From positions 310,001 through 374,000 of the forward strand of contig WFMF01000051.1 in NCBI GenBank assembly GCA_011033025.1: a stretch of 64,000 bases of DNA, in the 5' to 3' direction. The notes below the pieces were generated by a model. That model was given only the letters and a program-made list of their open reading frames with translations, was not told the origin of the DNA and did no database searches. The position numbers were made by a program, and so were the translations under genes. This DNA is from Beroe forskalii. Lineage: Eukaryota; Ctenophora; Nuda; Beroida; Beroidae. Shown one piece after another: positions 11,586 through 23,804 of this stretch; position 1 is the first letter of the stretch, and each line of letters starts with the position of its first letter.

Positions 11586-13418
11586 TAATAATAACCCACC
11601 ATTACCTTTGTCAATTGCCATATGGCATGGAGTATTGGAGTACCCCTTTTCTTGTAGATATGTCAAGCTGCTGTGAAATAAGAAGTGTAGTTATATACCT
11701 CTCTCAGAACCTTCACAAGAGGACAATATTACACAGAGATTAATTTGTGATGAAGCTCGCGTTTTAGTTTCGTTGTATTGGTTCAATGGCTCATAGTCAT
11801 GGTAGACACGAGCTTTCATTTGGTTGGATGCCCCAATTAAAGCGTACGTGCTAATCTTCTCCAACCGAGCTTTTGATCATCACGATTTCTTGATACTTTT
11901 CACTACACTCTGTTATTATTCAGTTATTTTGTGAATTTTACGTGATGTATTTTGAATTTCTAGTACCACTTGCTAGCGATCTTTACTTTGAGTTATGAAT
12001 CACAATGACCTTTCCTTGGCTTATTTACGGAATTCCGCTTACCGTATGTTTTACTTGTACGTGTGTGCCGTTTCCGAAGAGTTACCGAAAAAAAAAATTC
12101 TGCGAATCTGGGAAGAAGCGCGTTTGCGCTTGCAATAAGGTCTCATAACATAGGAGTAAAATTCAGCTAAAGGCTTTTAAAAGTTTTAACTGTAACAATG
12201 CCTCCTTCTGTAAATATTCCAATCAGACATTTATAACGATTAGTCTTGTACATCACATTCTGCAAAATTAAACGGGAATCCAGGAATTCGATAGTAGGTA
12301 CTACGCTGGGGATCTGGGAAGCCAAAGGATGTCATGAGCAGTCTGCAGTGAGCAGTGAGCACTCTTTAATTTTCTGTGGGTGACAAAATCATCTGATTTC
12401 ATCCTACCTTTTATTGTTATTATCATCTGTCAATCAGTTTCCCTGAGTAAGGGTATAAAGAAGGGCATAAAGCTTGCAGACAACCATATATTATGTTGGT
12501 ATCGTTTCAGTTAACAAGGACTTGGTTAAATCTTGAAAGGTCTCTTAATCTATGTCTAGTTTTGTTTCTACGACTAGTGATCAGATATCACTGATTTTTC
12601 GACTGCCGGCTGGCCAAGGATTTATGCAACTTCCGAGTATGAAATAGGCTTTCTGTTTATTTGATATTATCTGCTAGCTCGCACTTATATGGCAGCATTG
12701 TAATTTTTGTCGGCAGTCTTTGTCATTAGTTGGAAGATACGGACATTTGACATACAACGGAAGGTCTCATCCATAATGTCAGGTGGATTTTGGAAATGAG
12801 ATATGGGAACCATGAACATGGTGCATGAGAAACCTACCTAGTTACTTTTAATTGGAGGATCGATATAATACTGCAGTACTTCAAAATTTCAAATAGACGT
12901 AAAAAGCTAGATTTTCAGTCAAAAATTTTCGTCACTCAAAAATAGAATTGTATTTTATGATATATTTTCAAAAGAGTTAAGTAGGTAAAGTATACAAGTA
13001 AGATATCGATGCACACAATCTTAACATCATGAGAAATTCCTTCAATTCCAAATTTAAATAGCAAAATTTAAGATCACCAACAGGCTCAGAATTATAAGAG
13101 TTGCGCAATGAGCACTTACATTATACAGTATCAATCTTGATATAAGAATAATTATGATAATCGTCGGGTAAATATTACAAATACACAATGAAAAACGGCA
13201 TAATTATCCAATTAGTCGATAGCAGTAATTTGGGCCTTAAATAATTAAGTCAAATCAATAATAATAATTAAGTCCAAATCAATGAAGATATCAAATATGA
13301 TTTTGATCGGTTTGGATGACTCATTTTGTTTCGCTTAATGTTCAAACACTTTGAAGCTCCTTCAAGCAAGTTCAAATAATTGTATCCATTTTTCAATCGA
13401 GAGTCACCATCTCGCTGA

Positions 13419-14501
13419 CTACAGGGTGTCCATGTTTATTTCTGATGACTTTGTCGAAGAGTTGTAGGAGAGATAGGGTTTCTTGATCCCCTTCATGACA
13501 AAAATGTTGAAGCTTCTCACTGTGGCTGTGTAGATGAAGAAGTTGCAGGCGCAGTTCAGGTATACCATGTAGTTGAAGGCCCTGAGAATGTGCATCTGCT
13601 TGGCAGCAGACTTGGAGCCGGTTCCCGATGCCAGCTTGTAGACGATCATGCTGTACAGAGGACCATAGGAAATAACGAAGGCGATGGCAATGAAAATCAC
13701 CGTCACGATAGCTTGTACGTTGAGACTTCTGGCATCAGTGGAACTCTGCTCAATTTGACTGTACTTGTGGTATCGTCGGTAGAGCATGATGATCAGCAGG
13801 ACTGTGGAGATGATGACTGCTCCAGCTGGAAGTAGTTTGGACAGGAAGGACTCAATGTTGATCATGATCCACTGCTCATTAGTGGAGAACTTTGGCAGAC
13901 ACCGTAGTGTAGGAGCAGCGAAGATGACCTTGGAGTTCCTTGCCGTGATTGCCTTGAATCCGATGAGGAGTCCAGCAGTGAGCCATACCCCTCCTGCTAT
14001 CTTGTTCCCTGTAGTGGTGGACCAGACAATGGACTGGAAAGGCTTCAGCAGGGACGCCAACTTGCTGACATTGAGAGCAGCTACTAGTAAGCAGCTGGAC
14101 CGGACCAGGAACCCATTGACCCAGCTGACTCCAGAGCAGAATTCCTTGCCATAGAGCAGTGAGTCCGTAGTCAGGGATACCAGGGAGGGTATGGTGGTCA
14201 GGATTAGGGCTATGTCTGACACAGCAGTATGGGAGATCAGGGTGGTTGTTACTTTGTCCAGCTGGATGGCGTTGTATTTGAGACTGCCCACTAACACGGT
14301 CAGATTACCTACCAGAGATGTGACCAGCACGACAATCAGCCACAACATCCACAGGTACTTCTCTGTGTCAGAATACCTGCCCAGAGCCTGGAGGGACTGG
14401 TTGCTGGAGGGGTACATCATCATTGCCATCTTCTTACCTGTCATGTTCATCATGGCTGCGGTGGTGTGTAATCTGTAGGAGGCACTATACGATGTGTTCA
14501 A
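13419..14501 (-). CDS. Single-exon class A (rhodopsin-like) receptor, orphan
   Basis: The 360-residue open frame has seven hydrophobic segments. TM1 is at about 50-75 with the GN pair (N66), TM2 at about 85-110 with SDIAL (D96), and TM3 begins after C122. C201 in the second outer loop can pair with C122. TM5 is at about 222-242, TM6 at about 263-286 with SYGP in place of CWxP, and TM7 at about 308-326 with NCACNFFIY in place of NPxxY. The DRY motif after TM3 is replaced by SKL (about 146-148), which keeps a basic residue at the arginine position. The start at 14501 gives a normal short N-terminus with several N-glycosylation-type sites (NTS, NMT, NQS). Intronless receptors of this kind are common in invertebrates. 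The ligand cannot be inferred. The antisense open frames are shadows. Confidence 0.85.
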   Translation of the reverse strand: MNTSYSASYRLHTTAAMMNMTGKKMAMMMYPSSNQSLQALGRYSDTEKYLWMLWLIVVLVTSLVGNLTVLVGSLKYNAIQLDKVTTTLISHTAVSDIALILTTIPSLVSLTTDSLLYGKEFCSGVSWVNGFLVRSSCLLVAALNVSKLASLLKPFQSIVWSTTTGNKIAGGVWLTAGLLIGFKAITARNSKVIFAAPTLRCLPKFSTNEQWIMINIESFLSKLLPAGAVIISTVLLIIMLYRRYHKYSQIEQSSTDARSLNVQAIVTVIFIAIAFVISYGPLYSMIVYKLASGTGSKSAAKQMHILRAFNYMVYLNCACNFFIYTATVRSFNIFVMKGIKKPYLSYNSSTKSSEINMDTL

Positions 14502-14990
14502 TTAGTCTTCCTCAAGAAGAATGTTGGTGTTATGGATTTAATATTTTGTTGAAAAGAAATCGCGTGACTACCACACGAATCTAGTAAGTATCTACTCAAT
14601 TTTAGATTTAGGTGAAATTTAGTCCTTAAATTTCAAATATCGTAATTTTCAGACTAATGTTATTTTTATCAATGTAGATTTTGTAAACGGAAGCTCAAAC
14701 AAACCCAACTTCTTGACTACGATTTGAAACGAATAGAAATAAAATATTGAGACATTTTTTATGCGGAAATTAGGACACTGCTCATAATATGTCAACATGT
14801 TATTAAATATTTCATTCGATAAACATGAAGGCATCCATTTAATAATATCAAACTAAACTGAGCACGGAAAATGTTACGAATCGTAGAATTGTTGTATTTC
14901 AACTGCAAAGACTAAGTTCTCAGGCATGGAAGAACTGTCGACTGTGCCCACTACTCCATTCACTGCCACGCCCTAAAAACAAGCGTTTTC

Positions 14991-15034
14991 AACGTCCTCA
15001 ATTCACCGTTATAAAGCATGATAATGACGTCACT
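14991..15034 (+). mobile_element. Paired-GACGTCA MITE copy
   Basis: 'aacgtcctcaattcaccg' is followed by 'aaagcatgataatgacgtca'. Confidence 0.72.
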
Positions 15035-16345
15035 CAATACCTTCTATTAACTGAGTGAGGATTATACCACGAGACTCCTCACCTGTCATCGGTGGGTATA
15101 ATGTGATGTGGAATGGAATAGTAATAATATACCAGTCGTGTGTCCCCTATCAGTCGATAGGAAGCCATGGATATGTTACTTGGAAGTGAAGAATGGGGTG
15201 CCCGTGTTAAAAACATGTGTCCTTTTATAGAATTCTCATTACAATCCTTGGCATTTCATTAAAATATGCAGTGTTTAACTCAGAGTTATTAAGTATCTGA
15301 GTCGTATTAAACACTTAATCTTTGTGTCTCAAAGCCATGATTACTACCGTAGGTTTCCTGTTGTTTCGGCACTAAATAAATTCCCTCACATGGTGTCAAA
15401 GGAAATTGCTGCACGTGCAGAATGTTTTTCTTGGAACGCCAAGCATTATGCGAATACTTAAAAATACCAATGTCATAAGAAAATAAATCTGTCGCACTTA
15501 GAACAGAAAAATTTATCTATTGAAATCATAGCAGATACAGATCAGTTGTACTTCTTGGCTTTGATTGGCAAATTGAGTTGAGTGAATGTAAGGATCAAAA
15601 TATTTCCCTTGCTCAATTTACAAAATCAAGGTATTTTTATTTATCTTTGACTCATTGTAAATCATACCATATGGCAATATGCCACTGACAAAATGACCTG
15701 TTAACAGTTGACAGTACACCCTGAATTCTTTTCTTCATATTGACCGTTGGAATGGTAAAAACACGACGTTCTTGGAAGCTCGAAATGACAACTGATGTCA
15801 TCATTAAAACCGAGCGTGCTTTCTGAGATTCTGAGAAATACTGGCAGCTACTTCTGAGACAACTCAAATGAAATACTAAATATTTCGCCGGATCCCTTGA
15901 GATACGAATTAGAGAATTTTAGCATTGAGGACAAAATACCAAATTCTAGGTGCTTACAGCCAGATGAACTCATCTGGCTGAATGAACTCAAGAAAGTTCG
16001 TTCATGGTGGAAGAAGAAAATTAGGATACTGCGCCAAAAGTGGTTAACCAATAATCATTTGGCATTTCTCAGTTCTCTACACTGAAGCTGAAGATTTTCA
16101 TCATCATGAAGTGAATCTTGACTGGACCAATTTACATTTCATCAGGAAATGTCGCTAAGCATCTCTTTGTAGAGAAGTTTATGGAAGTATGAACATGTGA
16201 TTGGAAGTTCGAAACCAAATTGAGGTGTCACAAGCGTGGGGGTGTGGCTGGTTGGCAGACACTAATATGTTAAATTGCTGCGCATGCAGCGGTGCATGCC
16301 CTTCATACCTTCCTTTTGGAGCTAAATCACTTGACCACCTAATGG

Positions 16346-16435
16346 GTGCATGCGAGAAAGGGGCCGTTAAGATGTCGTCATTATCACTGCACAATTTTGT
16401 AAGTTGATGACGTTTAACCGCATGTTTTTCGCGCG
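16346..16435 (-). mobile_element. Paired-GACGTCA MITE with extended inverted ends
   Basis: On the plus strand the left side reads 'gcgagaaaggggccgttaag' and the right side 'gtttaaccgcatgtttttcg'. They are imperfect inverted repeats that carry the GGCCGTTAA end of the family and, outside it, a CGAGAAA/TTTTTCG block. This suggests the full hairpin is nearer 90-110 bp. Confidence 0.7.
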
Positions 16436-17289
16436 TGGGGTGTAACCACAACAAGTCTCGAATATGTCGTGATATTGCACAACGCCAAGAGAGCAAGAGT
16501 CAGGTGCTTTTATCTTGGAGAGCGTTAAATGTATATAAAATTTTATTTTTAAGAGTATGAAAATTAAATTGTTCGTCGTATGATGATCGGTCGTTTTGTG
16601 TTCGAATGGCGTTTATTCGAAAATATTCAATGAGACATGAATAATGCAAATTCACAAAAATTATGCATGTAGAAAATAACAATATATAAATAAATGTTCT
16701 TCGTTTCCTTTTAAAACCTGCAAATTATACGCCGATATGCTTAGGAATTTATTTTTTGCTAGGTCATTGTAAAAGTTTCATTTCATTCAACTCGAGGGAT
16801 AGTTTTGTAGGTAGCTCAGTTGAAGCAGATTAAAAGATATATTCTTATATTGCCCTGGCGCCCTGCCTTCACCCTCCCCAAAAAAATACTTTAGAAAAAG
16901 CTTGCAGTCCTACCTAGGTAGCTCGATGGCACCAGTTCATACATTTTTTGCATATTGAGGAACTCGCAATATAGGTCCAAGGTTACCAATGTCCTTGGTT
17001 ATGGGAAACACTCAATGCCATGTTAACCAGGTAAATCGTCCCCCACCTACAAAAATCAGAGACCAGAAGTAATGGATAATTTATGGTCATTATATAGCGA
17101 GCTGCACCCTTTGAAGTAACCCTTTTTAAAAATCATTAAAAAACTTGAAATAATGAAAACTTGACGTCAATCGACCCACTGTTTGCAGTCTCGATTTATA
17201 AGTATTGCAATTATTGTATTTCACTTGCGGGCCTAGCAGTTGTGCAGCCTTTCTACGTCTTATGTAATGTCACTTGTGGAGGTTGTTGA

Positions 17290-17715
17290 GCAAGTTGGTG
17301 TCAACTATGATAACAGTGCTCTAAGGGTAAACTGGTGTCATTGTGAGCTGGTTTTAGCGTTAAATAATGCCAGTGTAAATTAGTGACAGTTTAAAATAGT
17401 GTCAGCGAAATCCAAAAACTACAGCCATCTGGTGTCAGTGAAAGCTAGCATCAAGCTCGCCGTGAAATGGTGTCAGTACAAAGTGGTGTCAAGGAAAAGT
17501 GAAATTGACAATTGTGTCGAGGTGAATAGAACCAATGTCAACGTTATCTGGTACTAGTGTAAACTGGTGTCAGACGAAACTGGTGTGAAGTTTTAAAGTT
17601 TGTACAACAAAGCAACAAAAAACTATGTACACTATGTACTGGTGTCAGTGTGAAATAGTGGAAGTGACTGATTCCAGCCTTGCTGATGATACTGGTGTCA
17701 CAATGAGATAAGTAA
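17290..17715 (+). repeat. Degenerate GGTGTCA-type minisatellite
   Basis: The core 'ctggtgtcagtgtaaa' and variants occur irregularly, with GGTGTCA near 17297, 17331, 17431, 17469, 17487, 17562, 17639 and 17692. It ends about 85 bp before the left end of the 17801-23804 element. Confidence 0.75.
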
Positions 17716-17800
17716 ATCTGGTTTCATAGCCAGCTGGTCACAATATTAACTGCAATATAATCTACAGCAGATACAGTTTTTGTTTTGAGACGGGTTGCAA

Positions 17801-18495
17801 TAGTCAGGTCAGTTATGCACATCCGGCTGCATTTATAGGTGCAAGTTTGAGACTCGGTTTATAGGCTCTCTATATGTAACTCTTTCGAAATATACCGTGA
17901 CGCAATGATAAAAAGTGTGGGAACAAGCCCAAATGACCACGCCCATTTTTACCGTGGGAAAATTTTGAAATTTTAATTTTCAGCTAATTTTCACATGCTT
18001 GGCATCTAAGTAGCATGTTTTTGACCCGCTGAATCGATTCCCGGCATCAGTTTTTCATTTCAACCTTTCCCTGACCCTATAGGCCCAAACACGCCCTTTT
18101 TCGGTGACGTATCAGTTCAAAATGATCCGAAAGCATTTCTTTCCTCTGGAGGACATATAATTCATCAAACTAGCACTAATTTGGACCCCTGAATCGATTG
18201 CTGATGTTATTTTTCTGTTTTGACCTTCCCCCGACCATTTTAGAACGACCACGCCCTTTTTTGATTGGATCCCGTGAGGCCAAAACTGCATGAATCATTC
18301 TCATCATTATGATATCAATGTAGGGCACCGAACTAGTGGTTTTTTGGACCTCTGAATCGATTGCCGATGTTATTCTTACGTTTAGACCTTCCTCTGACCC
18401 TGTAGGATCGACCACGCCTTTTTGATAAGACCGCAAAGGGCCAAAACCTCATGAAATATTATTCATAATCATATAAATATGGGGCATTAAACTAG
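17801..18495 (+). repeat. Left arm of the 6-kb element, made of about 160-bp subunits
   Basis: The landmark 'gaccacgccc' followed by T/A-rich bases recurs near 17938, 18087, 18249 and 18411, with a further unit near 18580 just inside the arm. Each unit also has a 'ctgaatcgattgc' block about 55 bp upstream of the next landmark. The long inverted repeat is therefore itself a tandem array. Confidence 0.85.
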
Positions 18496-19059
18496 TGTTT
18501 TTGGCTCCCTGAATCAATTGCTGTTGTTAGTTTTCTGTTTCAACCTTCCCCTGGTCCCTATCTGCCATCTGGTAGGACCTACCACGCCCATTTTGCTTTG
18601 GACCGCATAGAGCCGAAAATTCTTGAAAAATTCCGGATATCGTTTAGCCACAATGGCCTCCTTTTCGTTCGGGATCACAATTCACATACCAGATTTCACC
18701 ATGCCATTATGTCTAAATCTTTTGGGAAGCTCCTCTCATGAATCTCGTGCTTCACCAGTTCCGGGTTCCCCACTATGCACACCGCATCAGACTCACTTCA
18801 TTGCTGGATTTCACCACCGCCATGACATAACCCTATAATCTCGAATCATGGTATCGCCCGGGCTTTCAGGCTCCCCATACCTTGTATTAAATTGTACCAG
18901 ACAGCACTTAACCCGAATACACGATGCTCCAGGCTTTCACTGTAATATGGGATTACCCATTCCAGGCTCACCATTACCTTGGGCTACAGTATACGCCTGA
19001 CGAAACCTTATCATGTTTTCCTGGTCTTCACCGACATCCTGGCCTTACACTGTAACATG

Positions 19060-20580
19060 AGATCATGCTTTCCATAATCCTTCTTACCTTGGTCCTTGGG
19101 CTATATACTGTACTATCTGACTTCACTTGGGCTCCACCTTATTATTTGGGCTCCCCATTCTATAGTTTATGTCCTACTATATTAACTGTGGCCGAGGTCC
19201 CTCATACTTACTTGGGTTCCCCCGTACAAACCTGGGCTTTTCCAAGGTAACTTGGGCTACCTTATGCTAATCTTGGGTCTGCCCTTTACTAAATTGCCCC
19301 GGCTCATTGCGAAGCTAGACAGCCCATACCAACACGAGGAAGTAACTTGGGGTCACCAAGATTATAAATATATTGACTTCGGCTTCCCCTTCTAACTCGG
19401 GCTCATACATACTTATTTGGGCTCGGCTTCTCATACCATCTCGGCCACATGCCATCTTAGCTGCCCATACCATTTGGGCTTGCCGTGACATTTGGGCTCC
19501 CTATGGGATCGTCCATACCTACCTGACTCTCCTCATTGCTGAGTGTCAACAACAACCCAGGCCCAACTCGTAAGATGGGATCACCTGAACCAGGCTTGCC
19601 CTTACCTTTGGCTACATAGTACCTGACGCAACCTAATCCTGGGCTTCACCAACGTTTTGGACTTACCACATAACATGGTATATTGGTATCACCCTTACCT
19701 TGGGCTATAAATTATATCGTACCTGACTTAGCAATAATAACTTGGCTCTCCTTATTTCCTTACCAGTACTCAGTATATGTCGTTATTATTTGTAATTATT
19801 GAAGTATATTAGTTTGTGCTCCCCATAGGTACTAACTTGGGCTCCCCATAGGTACTAACTTGGGCTCCCCATAGGTACTAACTTGGGCTCCCCATAGGAA
19901 CATGCGCTCTTCCATGCTAACTTGGGCTCCCCTTACTCAGGTGGCCCATACCATCTGGACTCCCCATACCAAGTTGGCTCTCCTTTTGGCACTCCAATAG
20001 CATTTGGGCTCCACCATACCATATGACCACTGCCTCGCTACAATTTGGGCCCTCATACTATTTGGGCTTCCCTGTACCTTTTGGGCTCCCCCTTTAGGGG
20101 GCAAAAGGTACAGGGAAGCCCATTTGAGATCCGCCATACAATTGAGATCTGCCATACAATTTGGGCTCCCTCTTACTACGGTACTTACTCTCCTTACAAT
20201 CTGGACTCCCCAAACCATTTGAGCTCCCCGTACCATTTCGGCTCTCTGTACCATTAGGTCTCCCATAAATTTTCGCCTCCATCATACCATTTGAGCCACC
20301 TAGTAAAATTTGGGCTTCCCCACGCCATTTAGGCTTTTCCGTACATTTGGGCCGCCTCATACCATTTGCTCATTTGGGTTTCTCTGTACCATTTGGGCTC
20401 CTCCACGTCATTTGTGTTCCACCCTATCATCTGGAATCCCCATCCTTGCTCCCCTTCCATTTTGGCACTCCAAATGCATATGGGCTCCACCATAGGTACC
20501 ATTTGAACCCCACCACGCTACAATACAGGCTCTCTCATACCATTTGGGCTTCCCTGTACCAATTGGGCTTTTGTGGACTA
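19060..20580 (+). repeat. Minisatellite of TTTGGGCTCCCCATACCA type
   Basis: Degenerate units of 18-24 bp run for about 1.5 kb. A block at 19826-19900 has almost perfect 23-bp units ('gggctccccataggtactaa' plus ctt), about four in a row, which marks recent expansion. Open frames on both strands are repeat artefacts. Confidence 0.85.
20063..20122. repeat. Perfect hairpin inside the minisatellite
   Basis: 'gggcttccctgtaccttttg' is followed after a 20-base loop by its exact complement. Confidence 0.9.
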
Positions 20581-20589
20581 GACATGGTA

Positions 20590-21110
20590 GAGAGTCGACG
20601 AGCGTGTGGTGAAAAAGTCCTACAATTTCTGAACGTTTGTTTTCAAAAAGTTGTATGACTGTGATGCTGTGAGCTTGCACATTGAAATCCGCTATTTTGT
20701 TTTTTTCAACTTTCAACAGGTGCAAAATTTTACCAATTAAATAATTAAGGAATTGCTTCTGTAGTGGATGCGTAATTAGGTTTTGAGACACTTCTCCAAA
20801 GGTGGGAGTGGGCTTGCCTCAAGTTAATTAGATTCGCGGCTTGCCTAGGTAATGTTGCCCGTAATGGTGTGATAATGTTTAGATTACATTACAAACATGA
20901 TCATCTCTTAATAAGAGTGTAAGATTAATGTAGAGTTGCTATGAACCTACAGCGCAAACAAAATTCTGTGTACAGAGCCTGGCCTTGTCAACCTACAGAG
21001 ATTACTGGCCCAAGAAAGCTGCAGTTTTGAAGTGTAAAAAATAAAATTCGCAGTAGGTACAGCATTGTAAATTGTTAAAACCATTAAAAAGGTACGATTA
21101 GCACCACAAA
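20590..21110. other. Unique interior DNA of the 6-kb element, no gene recognised
   Basis: Open frames reach at most 127 codons and have no family motif. The 127-codon frame overlaps the minisatellite and is not trusted. Confidence 0.4.
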
Positions 21111-21114
21111 ATGC

Positions 21115-21640
21115 CACCACAAAATGCCACACAATATTCATACAGTTAGCTATGACACAGTGACACAGTCGCCTCACAGCTAACACAGTGACATTGATAT
21201 TTTCTTTCAATTGTAGAGCTAGATGTTAGTTAGAATTTAGACACTAGATTTTATGAATCGCTCAATAAAAGTGAACATTATTTTGTAGACAGGTCTTGAT
21301 TTTTTCATTTCATCGTAAAGTTAGAATTCTAGTTAGTTAGAACCTAGATCTATGAATACCTTATGATTATTAGTCTGACGTTACTGCTCTGTGACTTGGC
21401 TTTGTATGTATATTTCTATTTCATACAGTTTAATATGAAATAGTTGCCTCACGGCTAACACAGATGTCACATAACATTCATACAGTTTGCTATGACACAG
21501 TCGCCTCACAGCTAACACCGTATTCATACAGTTAACTATGACACAGTGACACAGTTCCCTCACGGCTAACACAGATGTCACTCAGTATTCATACAGTTTA
21601 CTATGAAATAGTCGCCTCTCGGCTAACACAGATGTCGCAC
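21115..21640 (-). repeat. 57-bp minisatellite, about five copies in two blocks
   Basis: The landmark 'gctaacac' recurs at about 21178, then 21453, 21511, 21564 and 21621. Units include 'attcatacagtttgctatga' and 'cacagtcgcctcac'. On the minus strand the units read as MTSVLAVRRLCHC-type peptides, which are artefacts of the repeat. Confidence 0.85.
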
Positions 21641-21855
21641 ATTTCCATCAAAACCAAATAGGTTATTTAGATGCATCTATAATTGTAGGTAGCAATAAAA
21701 CAATGCTCTTGTTGTTTGGAAATTTTCAAATGTTTCATCGGCATTGATCATTTAGAGTTTTGCTAAAACAGTGATTTGAGTCTTATTTTCAATCATTTAA
21801 CAACCCCAATCGATTTTTAGTTTTCACTGTTAGGTACTCGTGTAATATACGTTCA

Positions 21856-21990
21856 AAATTCGTACATATAAGTAAAAATGCGTTTTTGCAACAGATAATA
21901 CGCTTTTTTCACCAAATTTGTATTGTAGAAAAAGCGTATTGTCTGGCGCAAAATATCGTTTTAGGTACGAATTTTGTACATTTATTACTT
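21856..21990. repeat. Imperfect inverted repeat
   Basis: 'cagataatacgctttttt' and 'gaaaaagcgtattgtctg' face each other, and the outer parts ('aaaattcgtac' and 'gtacgaatttt') also pair. It could be a nested small element. Confidence 0.75.
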
Positions 21991-23112
21991 ATTTGACCGA
22001 AGCCAACGTCCAACGTCCAGGTTCACAAAATGATAAGTTACTCAAAATTCAAGTGACACAGTTGCCTTTTAGAAATGCTACAACTATCATGGGTAAACTC
22101 TGCCGAATTCCAGCGAAGAGTCTTTCCATATGACCTATGCTTTTATTTTGATTGCATCATTCTCTAGACTCACAACTCCGTTATCGACCAAAAACAAGTC
22201 CGAATCGTACGGCTGAGTTCCTTTCTGAAATACTTAAATACGTTTTTACGTTCTACCCCGTATGAAGTGTTATAACATTACCTATTATTAGTTATCATTT
22301 AGTCATAATTACGATTTGGCAGTAGGTGTACTGCAGGAAAGAACTTATCATGAGGTCATAACGGCATAGGTAGCTCATTATCTCATTTTTTTCGTGTTTT
22401 GACAGGAAATAAGGCATTTTGCTCTATTGAAGTGGCATGGTGCAAAACCTGATACATCATACAATATATACAGTACACTTAAATTGTTTAGGTGTACTAA
22501 TAAACAGTAAGGGCATTTCAGTTTCTGGTGTAATATCATCTGATGGATATGCTGTACGAAGCAAAATTGTTGACTCACGGGCGATATCTATTCCACACTC
22601 TGGATAATGATCGTTACGTCACTCTTGAAGATCTACTTAATCAATGGCACGCATGATCTCATTGTTTTTCTTGCCGCGAAATCGTTTTTCAGACCTTCTA
22701 AGTAATTTCCGTACGTATTTATGAAGTCTCCCACATGATTCAATTTCCTACACTATACCATTCCTCGCACTAATTATTATCGAATTACGAGTTCTAAAGA
22801 TGGGTGCAGGTAGGGACTGCATCTAATTGCCTGACCCCAATTAGATTCCTTTGATGTCATGCGCCTCTGTAGGGTGAAAATACCACACGCTAGTTTTCAG
22901 GTACTTTTTTGGAACCATCTGCAATCAAATTAGCCCTAATTAACGAACCAATTAAGATTGAAAAATTATTTTTATTCAGTCATGCTCGAAAAAGGCAAAA
23001 TCGAAGATAGAGTAAAAATAAGCTTTCTAGCACCTATGGTTTGTCTGTAATAAAATTGTCAAGGTCTGTGCGGGCATATTCACCACACACTCGTCTTAAT
23101 ACTGTTAATGCC
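21991..23112. other. Unique interior DNA of the 6-kb element, no gene recognised
   Basis: Open frames are under 75 codons and lack motifs. A weak match to the GATAAT/ACGTCA MITE core lies near 22602. Confidence 0.4.
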
Positions 23113-23804
23113 CCATATTTATATTATTATGAATAATATTTCATGAGGTTTTGGCCCTTTGCGGTCTTATCAAAAAGGGCGTGGTCGATCCTACAGGGTC
23201 AGAGGAAGGTCTAAACGTAAGAATAACATCGGCAATCGATTCAGAGGTCCAAAAAACCACTAGTTCGGTGCCCTACATTGATATCATAATGATGAGAATG
23301 ATTCATGCAGTTTTGGCCTCACGGGATCCAATCAAAAAAGGGCGTGGTCGTTCTAAAATGGTCAGGGAAGGTCAAAACAGAAAAATAACATCAGCAATCG
23401 ATTCAGGGGTCCAAATTAGTGCTAGTTTGATGAATTATATGTCCTCCAGAGGAAAGAAATGCTTTCGGATCATTTTGAACTGATACGTCACCTAAAAAGG
23501 GCGTGGTCGGGCCTATAGGGTCAGGGAAAGGTTGAAATGAAAAACTGATGCCGGGAATCGATTCAGCGGGTCAAAAACATGCTACTTAGATGCCAAGCAT
23601 GTGAAAATTGGCTGAAAATTAAAATTTCAAAATTTTCCCACAGTAAAATTGGGCGTGGTCATTTGGGCGTGTTCCCACACTTTTCATCATTGCGTCACGG
23701 TATATTTCGAAAGAGTTACATATAGGGAGCCTACAAACCGAGTCTCAAACTTGCACCTATAAATGCAGAGAGTCAGCAATTTTCGTGCATAACTGACCAG
23801 ACTA
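23113..23804 (-). repeat. Right arm of the 6-kb element
   Basis: This is the reverse complement of 17801-18495, with the landmark 'gggcgtggtc' near 23178, 23340, 23500 and 23651. The open frame at 23151-23483 reads through the subunits and mirrors the minus-strand frame of the left arm. It is not considered a gene. Confidence 0.85.

Larger units (their letters stand above)
9232..13418. other. Intergenic region rich in a small hairpin MITE
   Basis: No exon was recognised. The open frames here are short and lack family motifs. The stretch contains seven copies of the paired-GACGTCA MITE listed separately, a hairpin at 10660-10713 and a short tandem repeat at 10801-10850. Confidence 0.6.
14502..17289. 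other. Intergenic region, no gene recognised
   Basis: It holds two MITE copies (listed separately). No exon with family similarity or a consistent splice frame was found. The open frames at 15652-16496 overlap one another on both strands and lack motifs. Confidence 0.5.
17801..23804. mobile_element. 6-kb element with about 690-bp terminal inverted repeats
   Basis: The left arm 17801-18495 and the right arm 23113-23804 are reverse complements with high identity: the peptide-level readings on opposite strands match almost residue for residue (both read 'SAIDSEVQKTTSSVPYIDII'). The outermost shared block is TAGTC then GGTCAGTTATGCAC. The sequences just outside both ends contain CAA, a possible 3-bp target duplication that I hold only weakly. 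The inside (18500-23110) holds two minisatellites and no transposase or polymerase reading frame, so the element looks non-autonomous. Confidence 0.85.

Noticed and set aside
18176..23483. Matching 86- and 110-codon frames at 18176-18436 (minus) and 23151-23483 (plus)
   Set aside because: They are the same sequence in the two inverted arms and run across subunit borders. No protein family was recognised.
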